Assembly (NCBI GenBank): GCA_023411175.1
Contig: JAEYPB010000001.1
Coordinates: 1-64,000 of the forward strand
Origin: Bacillota bacterium
GTDB taxonomy: Bacteria; Bacillota; Clostridia; Christensenellales; Aristaeellaceae
Reading direction: 5' to 3'
DNA length: 64,000 nucleotides
Shown one piece after another: positions 61,190 to 64,000 of this stretch (position 1 is the first letter of the stretch; each line of letters starts with the position of its first letter). The notes under the pieces are model-generated. The model saw only the letters and a list, made by a program, of their open reading frames with translations, had not been told where the DNA came from and searched no databases. Both the position numbers and the translations under genes were made by a program.

Positions 61190-62158
61190 ATGGCCAAAAT
61201 CGATTCTAAAAAGCTTAAATCCATGTTGGGCAGCTACGGCATTATCTTCGTATTGATCCTCTTGGTGGCGGTGTTCGCGATGCTGTCCCCCCGCTTCCTG
61301 TCGCCGGACAACATCTTCAACATCCTCCGCCAGGTGTCCATCGTGGGCATCATTTCGGTGGGCATGACCTTCGTCATGCTGACCGGCGGCATCGACCTGT
61401 CCTGCGGCTCCATCGTCGGCGCCAGCTGCGTTGGCGCGGCGCTTCTGATGACCAAGGCGAACATGCACCCGGTGCTCGCCTGCGTCATCATGGCGTGTTT
61501 CGGCACCGTCCTTGGCCTGGCCAACGCCTTTTTCATCTCCCAGTTCAAGGTGCCCCCGTTCATCGCGACGCTTGGCATGATGACCTCTGTTCGCGGCATC
61601 GCGTACATCATCACCGGCGGCCTCCCTGTGTTCGGCTTCAACCGCTCCTTTACGGTGCTGGGTCAGGGCTACCTGGGTGTTGTGCCGATACCGGTCATTG
61701 TGATGATCGGCGTGTTCGCCTTCGGGATCATCTTTCTGGCCAAGACACGCCTGGGCCGCCATATTTACGGCGTAGGCGGCAACGAGGAGGCCTCGCGCCT
61801 CTCCGGCGTCCACGTCAAGAAGATCAAGTACTTGGTGTACGGCCTGGCGGGCTTCATGAGCTCGCTGGCGGGCGTGGTGCTGCTTGCCCGCGTCAATTCC
61901 GGCCAGCCCAACGCGGGCACGGGGTATGAAATGGACGTCATCACCGGCGTCGTGCTGGGCGGCGTCAGCATGTCCGGCGGCCAGGGCCGCCTGATCATGG
62001 TGGTCGTCGGCGTGATGATCATGGGCATCCTGACCAACGGCATGACCATGCTGACCATCAACGAGTACGTGCAGCAGTTTGTCAAGGGCATGGTGCTCAT
62101 CGGCGCCGTCGCGCTGGACAGCTTCATCAAAACCCAGAAATCCAAGCAGATCGTCTGA
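61190..62158 (+). CDS. Sugar ABC transporter permease (RbsC-like)
   Basis: A 322-residue BPD_transp_2-type permease with eight to ten predicted helices. Family segments include NIFNILRQVSIVGIISVGMT, GGIDLSCGSIVG (the cytoplasmic loop signature of RbsC proteins), LGRHIYGVGGNEEASRLSGV and GTGYEMDVITGVVLGGVSMS. AGGAGG precedes the ATG. With the binding protein and ATPase it forms a complete monosaccharide importer; it is the only importer in the window with its own ATPase gene. Confidence 0.95.
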   Translation: MAKIDSKKLKSMLGSYGIIFVLILLVAVFAMLSPRFLSPDNIFNILRQVSIVGIISVGMTFVMLTGGIDLSCGSIVGASCVGAALLMTKANMHPVLACVIMACFGTVLGLANAFFISQFKVPPFIATLGMMTSVRGIAYIITGGLPVFGFNRSFTVLGQGYLGVVPIPVIVMIGVFAFGIIFLAKTRLGRHIYGVGGNEEASRLSGVHVKKIKYLVYGLAGFMSSLAGVVLLARVNSGQPNAGTGYEMDVITGVVLGGVSMSGGQGRLIMVVVGVMIMGILTNGMTMLTINEYVQQFVKGMVLIGAVALDSFIKTQKSKQIV

Positions 62159-62182
62159 TTACGCAGCGGGAGGAATTGTAGT

Positions 62183-62863
62183 ATGAAACGTTCGGAACTC
62201 AATCAGATCATGCGGGACGCGGTGAAGTTCATCGCTTCCTTCAAGTTTGCGCTGCCGCCCTTCGTCACCTGGACCATGGACGAATGGCAGAACAAAAACA
62301 GCGAGTATGACGAGATCAAGGACAACATGCTGGGCTGGGACATCACCGACTTTGGCTCCGGGGACTTCCACAAGGTCGGTCTTCTGATGATCACGCTCAG
62401 GAACGGAAACTTCCATAACCCCAAGTACGTGAAACCCTACGCCGAGAAGCTGCTGATCTCCGAAGAAGGCCAGGTCACGCCCTACCACTTCCACTGGAAG
62501 AAGATGGAGGACATCATCAACCGCGGCGGCGGCACGCTCGTGGTGAAGAGCTACAACTCCGACGAGAACGGCGAAATGCTGGATACCCCCGTCACCGTCT
62601 ATATGGACGGCCGCGCTTTCGTTGTGCCTGCCGGACAGCGGATCGAAGTGGGCGTGGGGGAGAGCATCACGCTGCCAACCGGACAATACCACACCTTCTG
62701 GGCAGAGGGCGGCCCCTGTCTGATCGGCGAAGTGTCCAAGACCAACGACGACAACGTGGACAACCGCTTCTACGAAAAGGTTGGCCGCTTCCCGACCATT
62801 GAGGAGGACGAACCCATCCTGTATCCGCTGTTCAGCGAATACCCCAACATGCCAAGGAAGTAA
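62183..62863 (+). CDS. D-lyxose ketol-isomerase
   Basis: A 226-residue cupin-type isomerase of the D-lyxose/D-mannose isomerase family, converting D-lyxose to D-xylulose and, in some members, D-mannose to D-fructose. The metal-binding cupin motif is TPYHFHWKKMEDIINRGGG with two His and a downstream Glu, and the third His lies in LPTGQYHTFWAEGG. ILYPLFSEYP at the C-terminus is also typical. GGGAGG lies eleven bases before the ATG. Its position between the importer and the FGGY kinase gives a complete lyxose to xylulose to xylulose 5-phosphate path (inference). Confidence 0.88.
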   Translation: MKRSELNQIMRDAVKFIASFKFALPPFVTWTMDEWQNKNSEYDEIKDNMLGWDITDFGSGDFHKVGLLMITLRNGNFHNPKYVKPYAEKLLISEEGQVTPYHFHWKKMEDIINRGGGTLVVKSYNSDENGEMLDTPVTVYMDGRAFVVPAGQRIEVGVGESITLPTGQYHTFWAEGGPCLIGEVSKTNDDNVDNRFYEKVGRFPTIEEDEPILYPLFSEYPNMPRK

Positions 62864-62935
62864 GCGATTGCGTCCGAGGGCCGTCCGCTCCGGCGGGCGG
62901 CCCCCGGCTATTCTTTGCGGGAGGTGAAGCCGCGT

Positions 62936-64000
62936 ATGGCGGTGATTGGCCTGGACGTCGGGACCACCGGCGTCAAGAGTACGGTTTTTGACGAGAACGC
63001 GCGGGTGATCGGGCACGCCTACAGGGAGTACAACCTGATCGGCGAGCACGAGGGGAAGTTTGAGCTTGACCCATCCGAGTTGTGGACGAAGGCGCTTGAG
63101 GTGCTGGGGGAATCCGCGCGCGGGTGCGGACGGGATGTGCGGGCGATCTCGGTCACATCCTTTGGCGAATCCTTCGTGTGCCTGGACGAGCGGGACGAGC
63201 CGCTGTGCAACACGATGATCTACATGGACAAGCGCGGCACGGAGGAGTGCGCCGAGTACCGCGCGAAGCGCTCCGAGCGGGAGATCTTCTCCGAGTGCGG
63301 TCAGTTCGTGGACCCGATGTTCGGGCTGTACAAGCTGCGCTGGATGCGCAAGCACCAACCGGAAATCCTGGAAAAGACCCGCAAACTGTGCTTCATTGCG
63401 GATTTCATGACGTATCGGCTGGGCGCGGATCACAAGTGCGACTACTCGCTGGCGGCCAGAAGCGCCATGTTCAATGTGTTCACCAAGGAATGGATCGACT
63501 CGGCAATCGAGTTCTCCACGATCGACCGGGCCATCCTGCCAAAGCCCGTGCCCAGCGGCAGCGTGGTGGGTCACATGAGCCGGGCGATGGCGGACGCGCT
63601 GGGCATGGACGGGGACGTCAAGCTGATCGTCAGCGGGCACGACCAGATCCTGGCCGCGCTGGGCAGCGGCGCGTGGGAGCCGGGCGACGTGGCCAACGGC
63701 ATGGGCACAGTGGACTGCATCACCGCGGTCATGCGCGGGGAGCAGCTGAATTTGGATGCACTCATCAAGTATAACTTCCCGGTGGTGCCCTTCATGGACA
63801 CCGGCGACTACGTGACCTACGCCTTCAACATGTCGGGCGGTTGCGCGATCAAGTGGTTCCGGGACACCGTCGCGAAGGATTTGGCCGGGCAAAAGGACGC
63901 CTACCGGCTTCTGGACGAGGAAGCGCCCGCGGAGCCCACCGGGATTCTGGTTCTGCCCTATCTGGCAGGCGGCGGCACGCCGTTCATGGACGGTAATACG
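62936..64000 (+). CDS. FGGY-family carbohydrate kinase, xylulokinase-like (3' end outside window)
   Basis: The frame starts at ATG 62936, with GGGAGGTG upstream, and stays open to the window edge (355 residues visible; full FGGY kinases have about 500). The N-terminus MAVIGLDVGTTGVKSTVFDE is the phosphate-1 motif, GELDPSELW-like FELDPSELWTKALEVL and AISVTSFGESFVCLDE follow, and SGHDQILAALGSGAWEPGDV with GMGTVDC holds the catalytic Asp region. The second-domain segment LPYLAGGGTPFMD is reached at the edge. After a D-lyxose isomerase a D-xylulokinase role is the simplest reading; other FGGY substrates cannot be excluded. A small GC-rich hairpin lies between the two genes (62877-62904). Confidence 0.85.
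   Translation, partial: MAVIGLDVGTTGVKSTVFDENARVIGHAYREYNLIGEHEGKFELDPSELWTKALEVLGESARGCGRDVRAISVTSFGESFVCLDERDEPLCNTMIYMDKRGTEECAEYRAKRSEREIFSECGQFVDPMFGLYKLRWMRKHQPEILEKTRKLCFIADFMTYRLGADHKCDYSLAARSAMFNVFTKEWIDSAIEFSTIDRAILPKPVPSGSVVGHMSRAMADALGMDGDVKLIVSGHDQILAALGSGAWEPGDVANGMGTVDCITAVMRGEQLNLDALIKYNFPVVPFMDTGDYVTYAFNMSGGCAIKWFRDTVAKDLAGQKDAYRLLDEEAPAEPTGILVLPYLAGGGTPFMDGNT

Noticed and set aside
62159..63892. Long minus-strand frame opposite the isomerase and kinase genes
   Set aside because: The plus strand encodes recognised D-lyxose isomerase and FGGY kinase motifs; the minus frame is an antisense artefact.

Overview
The window reads as chromosomal DNA of a GC-rich member of the Clostridia (Bacillota), possibly Christensenellales-like; this placement is inferred. 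It rests on strong GGAGG-type ribosome binding sites, YesM/YesN-type two-component pairs, LplB/LplC-type permeases, a ydjGHI-like operon and TTGACA/TATAAT promoters. No rRNA, tRNA or CRISPR array was seen.

Most of the window is a chain of carbohydrate uptake and breakdown loci, each with its own regulator. (1) 1-2179: end of a sugar ABC transporter plus ribokinase. (2) 2333-8979: divergent AraC regulator, ABC importer and a GH127-type beta-L-arabinofuranosidase. (3) 8980-10445: a decayed integrase and an AT-rich membrane gene. (4) 10446-18220: GH31 glycosidase, ABC importer, sensor kinase and a convergent response regulator. (5) 18360-21687: ydjGHI-like envelope stress operon. (6) 22089-28981: a lasso peptide gene cluster. 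(7) 29056-41900: four related FAD-dependent oxidoreductases around a two-component system and an LplABC-type importer. (8) 42177-50545: GntR/LacI regulator, importer, PHP metallohydrolase and a DUF5054/GH38-like enzyme. (9) 50817-54922: glycyl radical enzyme, its activase and a DeoR regulator. (10) 55349-64000: class II aldolase, AraC and LacI regulators, RbsBAC-type importer, D-lyxose isomerase and an FGGY kinase cut by the window end.

The most notable locus is the lasso cluster. The plus-strand operon encodes two HPr-kinase-like proteins, the B2 protease, a nucleotidyltransferase, a sulfotransferase, the B1 (PqqD-like) leader-binding protein and the C (asparagine synthetase-like) cyclase, with overlapping or near-overlapping genes. 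The precursor is a separate 40-codon gene on the opposite strand just past the cyclase gene, with its own consensus promoter. Its predicted core, AKAAYHPIESFTTSVGPS, has Thr at the penultimate leader position, Glu at core position 9 for a nine-residue ring, a ring Tyr, and a C-terminal Ser like that phosphorylated in paeninodin. No exporter gene is present.

Two regulatory themes recur. Each of the five complete solute-binding protein genes is followed by a stable stem-loop without a T tract, before the next gene of its operon. None of the five has a convincing lipoprotein signal. A two-copy repeat of about 100 bases sits downstream of two minus-strand genes.
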